A stretch of DNA of 54,276 nucleotides from Bacillota bacterium. Its GTDB lineage: Bacteria > Bacillota > UBA4882 > UBA8346. The translations under genes were made by a program, and so were the position numbers. This document shows, in pieces, positions 1-8,636 of this stretch. The stretch lies in assembly GCA_023415835.1 (NCBI GenBank), contig JAEZJK010000046.1:1-54276 (forward strand). Reading direction: 5' to 3'. The notes below the pieces were generated by a model. It had not been told where the DNA came from. It did no database searches and was given only the letters and a program-made list of their open reading frames with translations. Numbering within the stretch: position 1 is the first letter of the stretch; each line of letters opens with the position of its first letter.

Positions 1-373
1 CCGGATTAAACGGGTTATGACCTAAGCCTCCGAAAATATGCTTCCCAAGTCCGATGGATACTACTGCGCCAATCACAATCATCCAGACCGGAAGTTCCGG
101 AGTGACGGTTAACGCTAATAAAAGACCTGTTAAAGCGGCGCTCCCGTCATTGACGGTTACCGGTTTTTTTAAGGCTTTTTGAATTAAATATTCCGTAAGC
201 ACACAAGCGGCAATGGAAACCAAAACAAGGCTTAAAGCTTTAAAGCCGAAATTCCAAAAGCTAAACAGGGTCGCCGGCAGTAACGCCAGAAATACTATTT
301 TCATTGCTTTTTCAGTAGATATTATATCCTTGATATGTGGAGCCGGCGAAACCACTACTTGCGTCTCAAGCAT
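1..373 (-). CDS. rnfD: RnfD, membrane subunit of the Rnf complex (partial, cut by window edge)
   Basis: Reading the minus strand from an ATG at 373 gives an open frame that runs off the window edge (about 124 residues seen). It begins MLETQVVVSPAPHIK, has hydrophobic segments and contains GGLGHNPFNP, close to the GG-G-N-FNPA motif of RnfD/NqrB where FMN is covalently bound in the family (the FMN-linked Thr lies further on). RnfD is an integral membrane part of the ferredoxin:NAD+ oxidoreductase that pumps Na+ or H+. A GAGGGGAG ribosome binding site lies 8 nt upstream. It follows rnfC, the normal Rnf gene order. Confidence 0.9.
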   Translation of the reverse strand, partial: MLETQVVVSPAPHIKDIISTEKAMKIVFLALLPATLFSFWNFGFKALSLVLVSIAACVLTEYLIQKALKKPVTVNDGSAALTGLLLALTVTPELPVWMIVIGAVVSIGLGKHIFGGLGHNPFNP

Positions 374-501
374 CAAATCGCTCCCCTCTTACAGTTTACA
401 GTCTAAAGTTTACAGTTTATCCACCCTAATCATAGAATACCAACGAACAATTAGGCTTTTAATATAACTGTCAACTACCGACTGACAGCTGTTATCATTT
501 C
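374..501. repeat. Short degenerate repeats between rnfC and rnfD
   Basis: The 128-bp gap contains near-repeated units, for example TTACAGTTTACAGTCTAAAG followed by TTTACAGTTTAT at about 388-420, and a second set (GTCAACTACCGACTGACAGC) at about 471-490. These resemble short intergenic repeats near 3500 and 50700. No gene or clear terminator is visible. Confidence 0.5.
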
Positions 502-1812
502 TTATTTTTTCTTTGCCGCCATAATTTTGGCCTTGGCGTTTTTAATTTCCTGGACAATCGGGCGGCGGCCGGGGCAAACAAAGGTACATGAGCCGCATTC
601 CCGACAGTCCATAATCCCGTATTTTTCAGCTAGCTCCAAATCATCAGCTTCAATGGCGCTTGCTATAAAACAGGGCATTAGGTTATAGGGACAAACATCC
701 ACACAACGGGCGCAACGGACACAAGGCGAATATTCCAAAAGCGTTACTTCACCGCGTCCTTGAACCAAAACTCCGGAGGTGGTTTTAATTACCGGAAGAT
801 CCAATCGGTATTGGGCCGGTCCGGTCATCGGCCCGCCTAAGACGATCCTACCCGGAGTACCGGTAAAACCGTTACAATAATCAACCAGTTTATTAACTGA
901 AGTACCCAACTTAACTCTCAAATTTTTGGGATTATTGACTGCGCCAGTTACAGTAACAACCCTGCTAATTAAGGGGATGCCTTCTTGGATAGCTTCAGCC
1001 AGTGCATACGCTGTCGCAATATTATTCACTACAACTCCCACATCAATTGGTAACCCTCCCGAAGGGACCGTCCGGTTAGCGATCGCTTTAATCAGCATCT
1101 TTTCTTCGCCTTGGGGATATTTAACCTCCAATGGGATCACTCGAATCCGAGGATCACCGGAAGCTTCACGGGTCAGGATTTCAATGGCGTCGGGTTTGTT
1201 GATCTCAATCCCGATAAATGCTTGCTCAACACCGGCGGCTTTCATCAGCGCCTGAAGGCCCAGGATTACCTTGCCGGGGGCTTCGACCATTAACCGATGG
1301 TCGCAGGTAAGATAAGGTTCGCACTCGGCACCATTTAAAATAACTGACTCTACCTTTTTCCCTTCCGTGGGTTGGTACTTCACATGGGTTGGAAATCCGG
1401 CCCCGCCCATACCGACCAGGCCGATTTGTTGCATTAATTCCCGGATTTGTTGGGCCGAGAGATCGGCCAAACTTGCCTTGGGACCAAAAACGGTAGCCCC
1501 GCTGTTATCATTTTCAATAACAACCATAGTTACCTTTTTACCGCTAGGATGCGGCAGCTCGCTAATGGCGGTGACTTTACCCGGAATACTGGCATGGACC
1601 GGAACCGAAACAAAGCCTTTAGCTTGAGCAATAACTTGTCCCGCTTTAACTTGGTCTCCCACAGCCACAATTACTTCAGCCGGGGCCCCCAAATGTTGCA
1701 GGATAGGAAGAGTAACCTGTTCGGGTTCGGACATGGTTTCAATACTCTTAGAAGCGGTAGCTTCTTTGAAATAATGTAAATGTACTCCTCCCTTAAAGGT
1801 TTTAGCGCTCAT
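502..1812 (-). CDS. rnfC: RnfC, electron-transfer subunit of the Rnf complex
   Basis: RnfC is the peripheral iron-sulfur and NADH/FMN-binding subunit of the Rnf complex, which couples ferredoxin oxidation and NAD+ reduction to ion pumping. The 436-residue protein has the FKGGVHL N-terminus, a biotinyl-like barrel segment, a glycine-rich stretch (VGMGGAGFPTHVK) and two C-terminal 4Fe-4S motifs: CVRCARCVDVCP and CRECGSCTFVCP. A longer frame opens at a TTG at 1827, but the ATG at 1812 is preferred: GAGGTGA lies 5 nt upstream and the extra codons would encode that ribosome binding site. Cotranscribed with rnfD. Confidence 0.95.
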   Translation of the reverse strand: MSAKTFKGGVHLHYFKEATASKSIETMSEPEQVTLPILQHLGAPAEVIVAVGDQVKAGQVIAQAKGFVSVPVHASIPGKVTAISELPHPSGKKVTMVVIENDNSGATVFGPKASLADLSAQQIRELMQQIGLVGMGGAGFPTHVKYQPTEGKKVESVILNGAECEPYLTCDHRLMVEAPGKVILGLQALMKAAGVEQAFIGIEINKPDAIEILTREASGDPRIRVIPLEVKYPQGEEKMLIKAIANRTVPSGGLPIDVGVVVNNIATAYALAEAIQEGIPLISRVVTVTGAVNNPKNLRVKLGTSVNKLVDYCNGFTGTPGRIVLGGPMTGPAQYRLDLPVIKTTSGVLVQGRGEVTLLEYSPCVRCARCVDVCPYNLMPCFIASAIEADDLELAEKYGIMDCRECGSCTFVCPGRRPIVQEIKNAKAKIMAAKKK

Positions 1813-2063
1813 TTCGTCACCTCGCAAAAGTCATTGGCAATAAATTACGATACTATTAATTAAAGCCAAAAGCCCGGCATTTAATTAAGAATATCGTTGC
1901 CAATAAAATATTCCACAACTATTTAATATAACTTATTCCAGATAGTGAAACAAGTATTATTTCAGTTTTAGAAAAGTTCTTTTTTTCACAAACACCACAT
2001 ATAACGGGAAAATTGCCTTGTTTCTTTACCTCCGCCCAAAACCGTTAGAAACAATTACCTGCG

Positions 2064-3365
2064 TCAAAGGATATCCTTGATTAAAACCGGACGGTCTACC
2101 GGTTGACGGGATAAATGAAAACAATTCAATATTTTAGCGGCAGCTACCTCCGCATCAGCTCCATTTTGAGCATGCACTTCTGCCAACACCTGGCTTTTTT
2201 CCAAGTAGTCGCCGATTTTGGCGTGTAGTTTTATTCCCACTTCAGGTTTGATGGCATCTTCGAGACGGTTGCGTCCGGCGCCAAGTTCCATGGCGGCCAA
2301 TCCCAAATCCCGGCAATGGATTCGTTCCACCCAACCCTCACAGGGAGCTTCAATATTTTGAACCACAGCAGCTGTTGGAAGTAAGCCAAGGTCTTCGATT
2401 ACCCCGGTGTCGCCTCCTTGGGCATTAACCAGTTCACTGAATTTAGCCAAACCCGCTCCGGAAACCAGTATTTTTCTTAGCTTTTCTTCTCCCAACTGGG
2501 AAGTATCACTAAGCCCAGCTAAGTGTAACATTAGCCCGCCAAGCGTTAGAGATAGGTTTGTTAAATCCAACGGGCCTTCCCCTTTTAAAGTCGTGATCGC
2601 TTCCGCCACTTCCAGGCTATTGCCGACCGCTAAACCCAATGGTTGATCCATGTCGCTCAAAACAGCCTTGAACTTACGGCCAGCCCGGTTCCCAATCTCC
2701 ACCATGGTTTTGGCCAAATTCAAGGCATCTTGGTAATTCCGCATAAAAGCCCCATCACCGTACTTAACATCCAAAACTACGGCATCGGCGCCGGCGGCTA
2801 GTTTTTTAGATACAATACTACTGGCGATTAACGGTATGCTTTCCACCGTAGCAGTAAGATCCCGCAAAGCATATAGTTTTTTATCGGCTGGGACAAGGGT
2901 TTTGGTCTGTCCCATTAAAGCAATGCCGATATGGGAAACTTGCTTTAAAAACTGGTTACGATCCAATCCGGTCCTAAAACCGGGAATTGATTCCAATTTA
3001 TCAATGGTGCCCCCGGTATGCCCTAAACCGCGGCCGGACATTTTGGCCACCGGTACCCCAGCCGCCGCCACTAATGGTAGTACAACCAATGATACCTTAT
3101 CCCCGACGCCGCCGGTACTATGTTTATCAACTTTTGGACCGTTAATTCCCGAAAGGTCGATTGTTTCACCTGAATTTGCCATCGCAAGGGTCAAAGCGGT
3201 GCATTCGTCAAAAGACATCCCTCGGAAGAAAACCGCCATACTCCAAGCGCTCATTTGATAATCCGGAATCTCTCCTTTGACAAAACCGGAAACCAAAAAA
3301 TCGATTTCCGCCGGAGTTAGCTCCCGGCCTTCGCGTTTTTTCCAGATTAGGTCATAAGCACGCAT
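2064..3365 (-). CDS. pdp: Pyrimidine-nucleoside phosphorylase
   Basis: Cleaves uridine, thymidine or deoxyuridine with phosphate to free base and (deoxy)ribose-1-phosphate in the cytoplasm. The 433-residue length matches Pdp/DeoA. Visible signatures are the helical N-terminal domain, KVDKHSTGGVGDKVSL (phosphate-binding loop), SGRGLGHTGGT (the thymidine/pyrimidine phosphorylase signature) and the substrate-binding DLTATVESIPLIASSI region. It lies downstream of phosphopentomutase, which takes its pentose-1-phosphate product, so the pair forms a nucleoside salvage unit. The site is GGAGG with a rather long 11-nt spacing. Confidence 0.95.
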   Translation of the reverse strand: MRAYDLIWKKREGRELTPAEIDFLVSGFVKGEIPDYQMSAWSMAVFFRGMSFDECTALTLAMANSGETIDLSGINGPKVDKHSTGGVGDKVSLVVLPLVAAAGVPVAKMSGRGLGHTGGTIDKLESIPGFRTGLDRNQFLKQVSHIGIALMGQTKTLVPADKKLYALRDLTATVESIPLIASSIVSKKLAAGADAVVLDVKYGDGAFMRNYQDALNLAKTMVEIGNRAGRKFKAVLSDMDQPLGLAVGNSLEVAEAITTLKGEGPLDLTNLSLTLGGLMLHLAGLSDTSQLGEEKLRKILVSGAGLAKFSELVNAQGGDTGVIEDLGLLPTAAVVQNIEAPCEGWVERIHCRDLGLAAMELGAGRNRLEDAIKPEVGIKLHAKIGDYLEKSQVLAEVHAQNGADAEVAAAKILNCFHLSRQPVDRPVLIKDIL

Positions 3366-3494
3366 TCGGAAACCGCCTCCAAAAATAAATAAAAAACCTA
3401 ACCCTTAATGAGCCAATTATCAACGTTCAAATTTAACATAACAAACTAATACAATAATGTACGGTAATTAACCGATAATTGATACTAATAACTA

Positions 3495-3530
3495 TTGATT
3501 CACTGTCAACTTTCAACTTTCAACTGAATC
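3495..3530. repeat. Short tandem repeat overlapping the deoB stop
   Basis: GTCAACTTTCAACTTTCAAC is two copies of an ACTTTCA unit and lies across the deoB stop codon. The terminal residues QLKVES of DeoB are translated from it. It resembles the degenerate repeats at 374-501 and 50700-50845. Confidence 0.5.
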
Positions 3531-4678
3531 GCTTCCCCTACCGGCCAGGGTTCAAGATTAAACCAATGACAAAGCGAAGCGGCGATATCGGCAAAAGTGC
3601 CCCTGATCCCTAGATCGACACCTTTAGCTAAACCTGGACCAAAGATTAATAATGGTGTATACTCCCGCGAATGATCGGTACTGGCGGTAGTTGGATCGCC
3701 ACCATGATCCGCCGTTAAAATCAGCAGATCTCCTTGGCGTAACCTGGATAGGTTATCCCCTAACCATTGGTCAACTTCTTTTAAGGCGTGATAAAAACCT
3801 TCGGTATCATTTCGATGCCCATAAAGCATGTCGAAGTCGATGCAGTTGGCAAAGGCCAATCCCTTAAAATCTTGGGCAATCAGTTCACTAATAAAAGATA
3901 ATGTTTCTTTATTGTTATGAGTATGATTAGAATCAGTCAAACCCTGCCAGGAAAAGATATCTTCGACTTTACCAACACCAAATACAGTCAAACCGGCATC
4001 CTTCATCCGATCGAGGACAGTGGGGCTGATTGGTTTTAATGAAAAATCCTTGCGGCCTATAGTCCGGTAAAAACTACCGGGTGCCCCAAGGAATGGCCTG
4101 GCAATCACCCTGCCCACCTCATGCTCGCCTTGTAAGATCCGGCGGGCGATTTCGCAGTCGCGGTACAGCTCCTCCAGGGGAACGATCTCTTCATGGGCAG
4201 CAATTTGAAAAACACTGTCGGCGGAGGTATAGACAATCAACGCGCCGGTTTTCAGGTGTTCGGATCCGAGTTCGTCAATGATTACAGTGCCGGAAGCCGA
4301 TTTATTCCCTAAAACCCCCCGCCCGGTTTCCTTTTTAAACTCACTAATTATCTGATCCGGAAAACCTTTGGGATAGACCGGAAAAGGTTTGGGTAAGATT
4401 AAACCGGCCATCTCCCAGTGCCCGGTGGTAGTGTCTTTGCCGGAAGACGCTTCGGCCATTTTCCCAAACATTCCGCCGGCCACATCAGCGGACATTCCCT
4501 GAATTTCCGTGAGCTTTCCCAAACCAGCCTGTTCCAGGTGGGGTAGGTTAATTCCCCCAACGGCCCTAGAAAGGTTGCCTAGTGTGTTACTGCCTTGATC
4601 GCCATATACCGGGGCGTCAGGAAGTTCCCCGATGCCTACCCCATCCAAGACGATTAAAAAAACTCGGTTAACGGACAT
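3506..4678 (-). CDS. deoB: Phosphopentomutase
   Basis: Interconverts (deoxy)ribose-1-phosphate and -5-phosphate, feeding nucleoside pentoses to the pentose phosphate pathway or deoxyribose-phosphate aldolase. The 390-residue protein belongs to the alkaline-phosphatase superfamily; it starts RVFLIVLDGVGIGELPDA (metal-binding Asp), has DTTTGHWEM with the phosphoacceptor Thr, and LTADHGGDPTT near the C-terminus. Its last residues (LKVES) are encoded by an intergenic repeat that runs into the gene (see 3495-3530). GGAGAAATTAG-ATG gives a good start. Confidence 0.95.
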   Translation of the reverse strand: MSVNRVFLIVLDGVGIGELPDAPVYGDQGSNTLGNLSRAVGGINLPHLEQAGLGKLTEIQGMSADVAGGMFGKMAEASSGKDTTTGHWEMAGLILPKPFPVYPKGFPDQIISEFKKETGRGVLGNKSASGTVIIDELGSEHLKTGALIVYTSADSVFQIAAHEEIVPLEELYRDCEIARRILQGEHEVGRVIARPFLGAPGSFYRTIGRKDFSLKPISPTVLDRMKDAGLTVFGVGKVEDIFSWQGLTDSNHTHNNKETLSFISELIAQDFKGLAFANCIDFDMLYGHRNDTEGFYHALKEVDQWLGDNLSRLRQGDLLILTADHGGDPTTASTDHSREYTPLLIFGPGLAKGVDLGIRGTFADIAASLCHWFNLEPWPVGEAIQLKVES

Positions 4679-4794
4679 CTAATTTCTCCATATTGATAAC
4701 TCTTTTTACTTCTTCAGTTTAAAATTCGGCCGTATTCTATATTTATTCGTCTTTTAGAGTGTTAAACTTATTTTTTATTATTTCAACAAATATT

Positions 4795-5583
4795 CTATAT
4801 TACCTTTTTTTGATCTGAAACGGCTTTCACAACACTGGAAAACTTATCTAAAATCAATCCAAAATCCACTGAATATGATATATAGCTTATTCCCTGGCTA
4901 ATCCAAGTCGCTGCTTCTTCCGGCGACTCGACAAAAGTACCAACCAATTTATTCTTGGCTTTAGCTTTTTTTACAATTTCGCTCATTTTAGCTATTAAGC
5001 CCGGGTTATGAATCTGGCCTGGAATTCCCATTGATTGTGAAAGGTCATAGGGCCCGATAAAAAGCAGATCGATCCCCTGCACCTCCAAGATTTGATCTAG
5101 ATTTTTTAGTCCTTCTAATCCCTCTAGATGGGCGATTACCATAGTATTTTGATTGGCACGTTGAAAATATTCCGCCTTAGGGGTATGCGAATATTCTGCG
5201 GCCCTTACGAACCGGCATACGCCCCTTTTGCCTTCCGGATAGTAGCGGGCGGCTTCAGCTAATTTTTCCGCTTGTTCCTTAGTGTTGATCTCGGGAACTT
5301 CAACTCCATGGGCACCGATGTCTAGAGCCCGCAACACATAGTGTTCCTCATTACGTGGTACCCGTACAATAGGGCTAACTCCAACCAATTCACAAACTCT
5401 GATCAGGTTTTGAGCGGTTTCATAAGAAATTGGGCCATGTTCCATGTCGATAATGGCAAAATCAAACCCTGCCAATCCGGCAATTTCATAAATTGCGGAT
5501 TCGGTTGTCTTGCAAAACGGTCCCAATACCCATTGTCCCTGCTCCATTTTTTGTTTTAACAAATTGTCTTTCATCATTATCAT
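4795..5583 (-). CDS. HpcH/HpaI-family aldolase (2-dehydro-3-deoxyglucarate aldolase-like)
   Basis: Class II, metal-dependent aldolase of the HpcH/HpaI family, which cleaves 4-hydroxy-2-oxo acids to pyruvate and an aldehyde. The 262-residue protein shows the family landmarks in order: FAIIDMEHGP (catalytic His), IVRVPRNE (substrate-binding Arg), AHGVEVPEI (metal ligand region) and FIGPYDLSQSMGIPGQ. It is the last gene of the catabolic series that begins near 15607, 66 nt after an amidohydrolase, so it may perform the final carbon-carbon cleavage of that pathway (inference). Start context is weak (ATG ATA ATG ATG); a start a few codons later is possible. Confidence 0.85.
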   Translation of the reverse strand: MIMMKDNLLKQKMEQGQWVLGPFCKTTESAIYEIAGLAGFDFAIIDMEHGPISYETAQNLIRVCELVGVSPIVRVPRNEEHYVLRALDIGAHGVEVPEINTKEQAEKLAEAARYYPEGKRGVCRFVRAAEYSHTPKAEYFQRANQNTMVIAHLEGLEGLKNLDQILEVQGIDLLFIGPYDLSQSMGIPGQIHNPGLIAKMSEIVKKAKAKNKLVGTFVESPEEAATWISQGISYISYSVDFGLILDKFSSVVKAVSDQKKVI

Positions 5584-5649
5584 TCTCTTTCTTTGAAATT
5601 TTAAAATACATAAGGGATAATAGGGAATGGCTTTATGTTATTTTAAAAG

Positions 5650-6873
5650 TTACGACTCTGGAACCACCACTTGGTCAAAACTACGGATATCGTAAGAACT
5701 GCCCAACTTGCGATAATCAACCGCCCCTCGCCCGTTCCAATCCCATACAATTCGGCCATCTTTAAGGGTAAGTTCATTAAATAGCCTTTGGGCACTTTCA
5801 ATTTTACCGTTTCCGGCGTCATAAAACCCGAATTTTCCATGCATCAAATTTAAAACTGCCACATCGGCGACTGCCCCAACTGTTAAGTGTCCCAGTTCCG
5901 GATGCCTTATCAATTGGGCCGGCCTAATAGTTACGGCGCGAATGATTTCGTTAAGGGGCATACCCATCGCTAAAAATTTGGACATTACGGTCGGAAGATC
6001 CATCATTGCCCCATTCATACTACTGGTATGTAAATCGGTGGAAATTGTATCCGGATAAAATCCCTGTTCGATACTGGGCACTGCGTTACGGAAGACAAAA
6101 CTGCCTCCACCGTGCCCGACATCAAAGATGACGCCCCTTTTCCGGGCTACCGTCAAGTATTTAAATAGCTTACCATCGGGGCCAACAAAAGGTATAGGTG
6201 CCCGATACATGTGGGTGCTAATGTCTCCTGGCCGTAATTTTTCAGTTACCATTTGATAATAGGGACGCTCGGGCCTAAAGTGCCCTACATCGACCATCAT
6301 TGGTAAATCGGCAAGGTCCCCGGCTACAATAGCCCGTTCTATCGAGACCCATTCTGGCCCGAAGTAATGGGCTGATTTGATACCAACAACCACGTCCCGG
6401 TGTTGATATGCCATTCCTGCGGTTTCCTTCGGATCCATATCATAAATGTTTTGTTCGGGAACATCGGTGATCATGCCAAGTCCGGTGATATTAACCATAG
6501 CGAAGACGCGAGTTGACGCCCGGTCAATAACCCGGTTGCGAAAATCTCCAAAATTTCTCCATCCGGCGCTACCGGCGTCAACCATCGTAGTAATTCCAGT
6601 CCGGAAACTGAAACCGTCCGGTAAAATACTGTTATCTCCGGCCCAAGCGTCACGGTTTCCCGGGGTGGCGTATAAATGGCAGTGAATATCGACTAATCCT
6701 GGAGTTACATAAAGGCCTGTTACATCAATAACTTTCTCGGCCTGAGTAACCGGAATAGCCTTTGCAATGGCGGCAACCTTCCCTTGGGAGATTGCCAGAT
6801 CCATCGGCCCATCGATATGGTTATGAGGATCAATCAGATGCCCGCCTTTTAACAATAATTCATATATCATCAT
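5650..6873 (-). CDS. Amidohydrolase/deacetylase-family metallohydrolase, copy A
   Basis: Member of the amidohydrolase superfamily, in the branch of uncharacterised dihydroorotase-like proteins that includes Atu3266 and EF_0837. The 407-residue protein has the metal-binding HCH motif (VDIHCHLYATPG), the Lys in VGIKSAHYF expected to be carboxylated, His in STHMYRAP, His in DVGHGGGSF and Asp in STDLH. It is a close tandem paralogue of the 407-residue protein at 7403-8626, with ridA between them. Relatives cluster with SelA-like PLP enzymes and aldolases, as here. The substrate is not known; an amide, carbamate or ester of a chiral acid is plausible. Good GGAGG start. Confidence 0.88.
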   Translation of the reverse strand: MMIYELLLKGGHLIDPHNHIDGPMDLAISQGKVAAIAKAIPVTQAEKVIDVTGLYVTPGLVDIHCHLYATPGNRDAWAGDNSILPDGFSFRTGITTMVDAGSAGWRNFGDFRNRVIDRASTRVFAMVNITGLGMITDVPEQNIYDMDPKETAGMAYQHRDVVVGIKSAHYFGPEWVSIERAIVAGDLADLPMMVDVGHFRPERPYYQMVTEKLRPGDISTHMYRAPIPFVGPDGKLFKYLTVARKRGVIFDVGHGGGSFVFRNAVPSIEQGFYPDTISTDLHTSSMNGAMMDLPTVMSKFLAMGMPLNEIIRAVTIRPAQLIRHPELGHLTVGAVADVAVLNLMHGKFGFYDAGNGKIESAQRLFNELTLKDGRIVWDWNGRGAVDYRKLGSSYDIRSFDQVVVPES

Positions 6874-6907
6874 TTATCCTCCAATTAATAATTCCGCTCT
6901 CTGTGGC

Positions 6908-7366
6908 CTAGATTTCAACAACCATTTCTATTTCAACCGGTATATTACCTGGCAACTCAGCCATACCAACTGCCGAACGGGCGTGACGGCCTTGTCCCCC
7001 GAAGATTTCCACCAACAAATCCGAGGCCCCGTTAACTACTTGGGGCTGTTGGGTAAAGCCAGGCGCGGAGTTCACAAAACCGACAATCTTTACAATTCCT
7101 TTAACTTGATCAAGGCTGCCGAGAGTGGTTTGTAACGAAGATAAGCAAGCTAAAGCTGCCAAACGGGCCGCCTGGTAGCCTTCCGCCACTGAATACTCTT
7201 TACCGACTTTTCCGTTCATACAAATTCTCCCATCAGCATCGACCGGGGCATGGCCGGAAACATAAGCCCAATTGCCGGTCTTGCGTACTGGTATAAAATT
7301 GGCGACCGGCGGTTGCATTTTAGGGAGTTTGAGATCCATCTGATCAATTTTGGTTTGGATTGTCAT
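6908..7366 (-). CDS. RidA family protein (YjgF/YER057c/UK114)
   Basis: RidA proteins hydrolyse reactive enamine/imine intermediates released by PLP-dependent dehydratases and lyases to 2-oxo acids and ammonia. This 152-residue member is longer than classical RidA (about 128) and resembles the YoaB-like subgroup, with WAYVSGHAPVDADG, a central variable segment and RHARSAVGMAELPGNIPVEIE; the Arg in HARSAVG is the conserved active-site Arg. It sits between two amidohydrolase paralogues in an operon with two PLP enzymes, an obvious source of enamines. A second, broken ridA lies at 15721-15986. GGAGGAAAAATCA-ATG is a strong start. Confidence 0.9.
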   Translation of the reverse strand: MTIQTKIDQMDLKLPKMQPPVANFIPVRKTGNWAYVSGHAPVDADGRICMNGKVGKEYSVAEGYQAARLAALACLSSLQTTLGSLDQVKGIVKIVGFVNSAPGFTQQPQVVNGASDLLVEIFGGQGRHARSAVGMAELPGNIPVEIEMVVEI

Positions 7367-7402
7367 TGATTTTTCCTCCTGTCCATTTTAATAAAAAGCA
7401 AA

Positions 7403-8626
7403 TTATTCTGGTTCGGGTGAAACTATCTGGTCGACTTTCCTAACATCATAAAATTCGCCTAACAGACGATAATCTACGGCAGTTCTGGCATTCCGGTCCC
7501 ATACTACTTGTCCCTCTTTAATGGTCAGTTCACAGCAGAGGCGTTTGTTCCCACTGATTCTTCCCCCGGCCGGATCCGCGTAGCCAAAATCACCGTTTAA
7601 TAGGTTTAAAACAGCAATATCTGCAACTGCCCCGACACTTAGGCAACCCAATACCTGTTGTTTGATTAAAGCAGCCGGGGTCTTAGTAGTAGCTTTAACG
7701 ATTTCGCTAAGGGGCATTCCCATCGCTAAGAACTTGGACATTACGTTCAACAAGTCCATCATAGACCCATTCATGCTTCCGGTATGAAGGTCCGTGGAGA
7801 TGGTATCGGGATAAAAACCTTGTTGGATGCTGGGAACCGCATTGCGTAGTACAAAACTGCCTCCCCCATGGCCAACATCGAAGATTACCCCACGCTTTCG
7901 CGCTTCCCATAAATATTGATAGAGTTTTCCTGACGAATTTACATACGGGATTGGGGCCCGGTATATATGGGTAGTAATATCTCCCGGCCGGAGTTTTTCA
8001 GTGACTAATTTATAGTACGGCCTTTCCTTTCTAAAAAAACCGACATCCACCATTACCGGCAGGTTGGTCAGAGTACCCGCTTTGATGGCTATATCGGTGG
8101 GGGTCCATTCCGGGTCAAAATAATGTGCTGATTTAATCCCAACGATGATATCACGATGTTTATCTACCATAGCGGCGACTAATTCGGGATCCATATCATA
8201 TATGTTCTGTTCCGGGATATCAGTCATCATCCCCAAGCCAACCAGGTTAAGCATGGCAAAGACCCTAGTAGCGGCGCGATCAATAACCCGAAAACGAAAA
8301 TCATCAAAATTACGCCACCCGGCGCTTCCGGCATCGACCATTGTAGTAATCCCGTTACGAAAACTGAAACCATCGGGAAAAACACTACAATCTCCAGCGC
8401 AGGCTCCCCCAACCCCCGGAGTTGCATATAGATGGCAATGGATGTCAATTAATCCCGGAGTAATAATCAGGCCGCTGACATCCACCACTTTTACGGCTTG
8501 CTCCACGGGAAGATCAGGTTGGACAGCGCTGATTTTACCTAAAGTTATTGCCAGATCCATTGGGCTATCAATCCCATTTTGCGGGTCAATTAGATGGCCA
8601 CCTTTTAACACTAGATCAAAAGCCAT
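7403..8626 (-). CDS. Amidohydrolase/deacetylase-family metallohydrolase, copy B
   Basis: Second 407-residue member of the amidohydrolase family, highly similar to copy A (5650-6873) along its whole length, including HCH, GIKSAHYF, TTHIYRAP, DVGHGGGSF and STDLH, so the complete binuclear metal site is conserved. Differences near the first motif (GVGGACAGDCSVFPDG versus GNRDAWAGDNSILPDG) could change substrate choice. It begins 10 nt after the SelA-like gene and precedes ridA. Tandem duplication with retained catalytic residues points to two related substrates or two stereoisomers (inference). Confidence 0.88.
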   Translation of the reverse strand: MAFDLVLKGGHLIDPQNGIDSPMDLAITLGKISAVQPDLPVEQAVKVVDVSGLIITPGLIDIHCHLYATPGVGGACAGDCSVFPDGFSFRNGITTMVDAGSAGWRNFDDFRFRVIDRAATRVFAMLNLVGLGMMTDIPEQNIYDMDPELVAAMVDKHRDIIVGIKSAHYFDPEWTPTDIAIKAGTLTNLPVMVDVGFFRKERPYYKLVTEKLRPGDITTHIYRAPIPYVNSSGKLYQYLWEARKRGVIFDVGHGGGSFVLRNAVPSIQQGFYPDTISTDLHTGSMNGSMMDLLNVMSKFLAMGMPLSEIVKATTKTPAALIKQQVLGCLSVGAVADIAVLNLLNGDFGYADPAGGRISGNKRLCCELTIKEGQVVWDRNARTAVDYRLLGEFYDVRKVDQIVSPEPE

Positions 8627-8636
8627 TTTCCCCCTC

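Noticed and set aside
213..467. 84-codon plus-strand frame
   Set aside because: It is antisense to rnfD, whose minus-strand frame has clear family motifs and a ribosome site.
2018..2054. Inverted repeat TTGTTTCT...AGAAACAA downstream of pdp, like the IclR half-sites
   Set aside because: Spacer is 21 bp instead of 5 and it lies at the end of an unrelated gene, so it is not counted as an operator.
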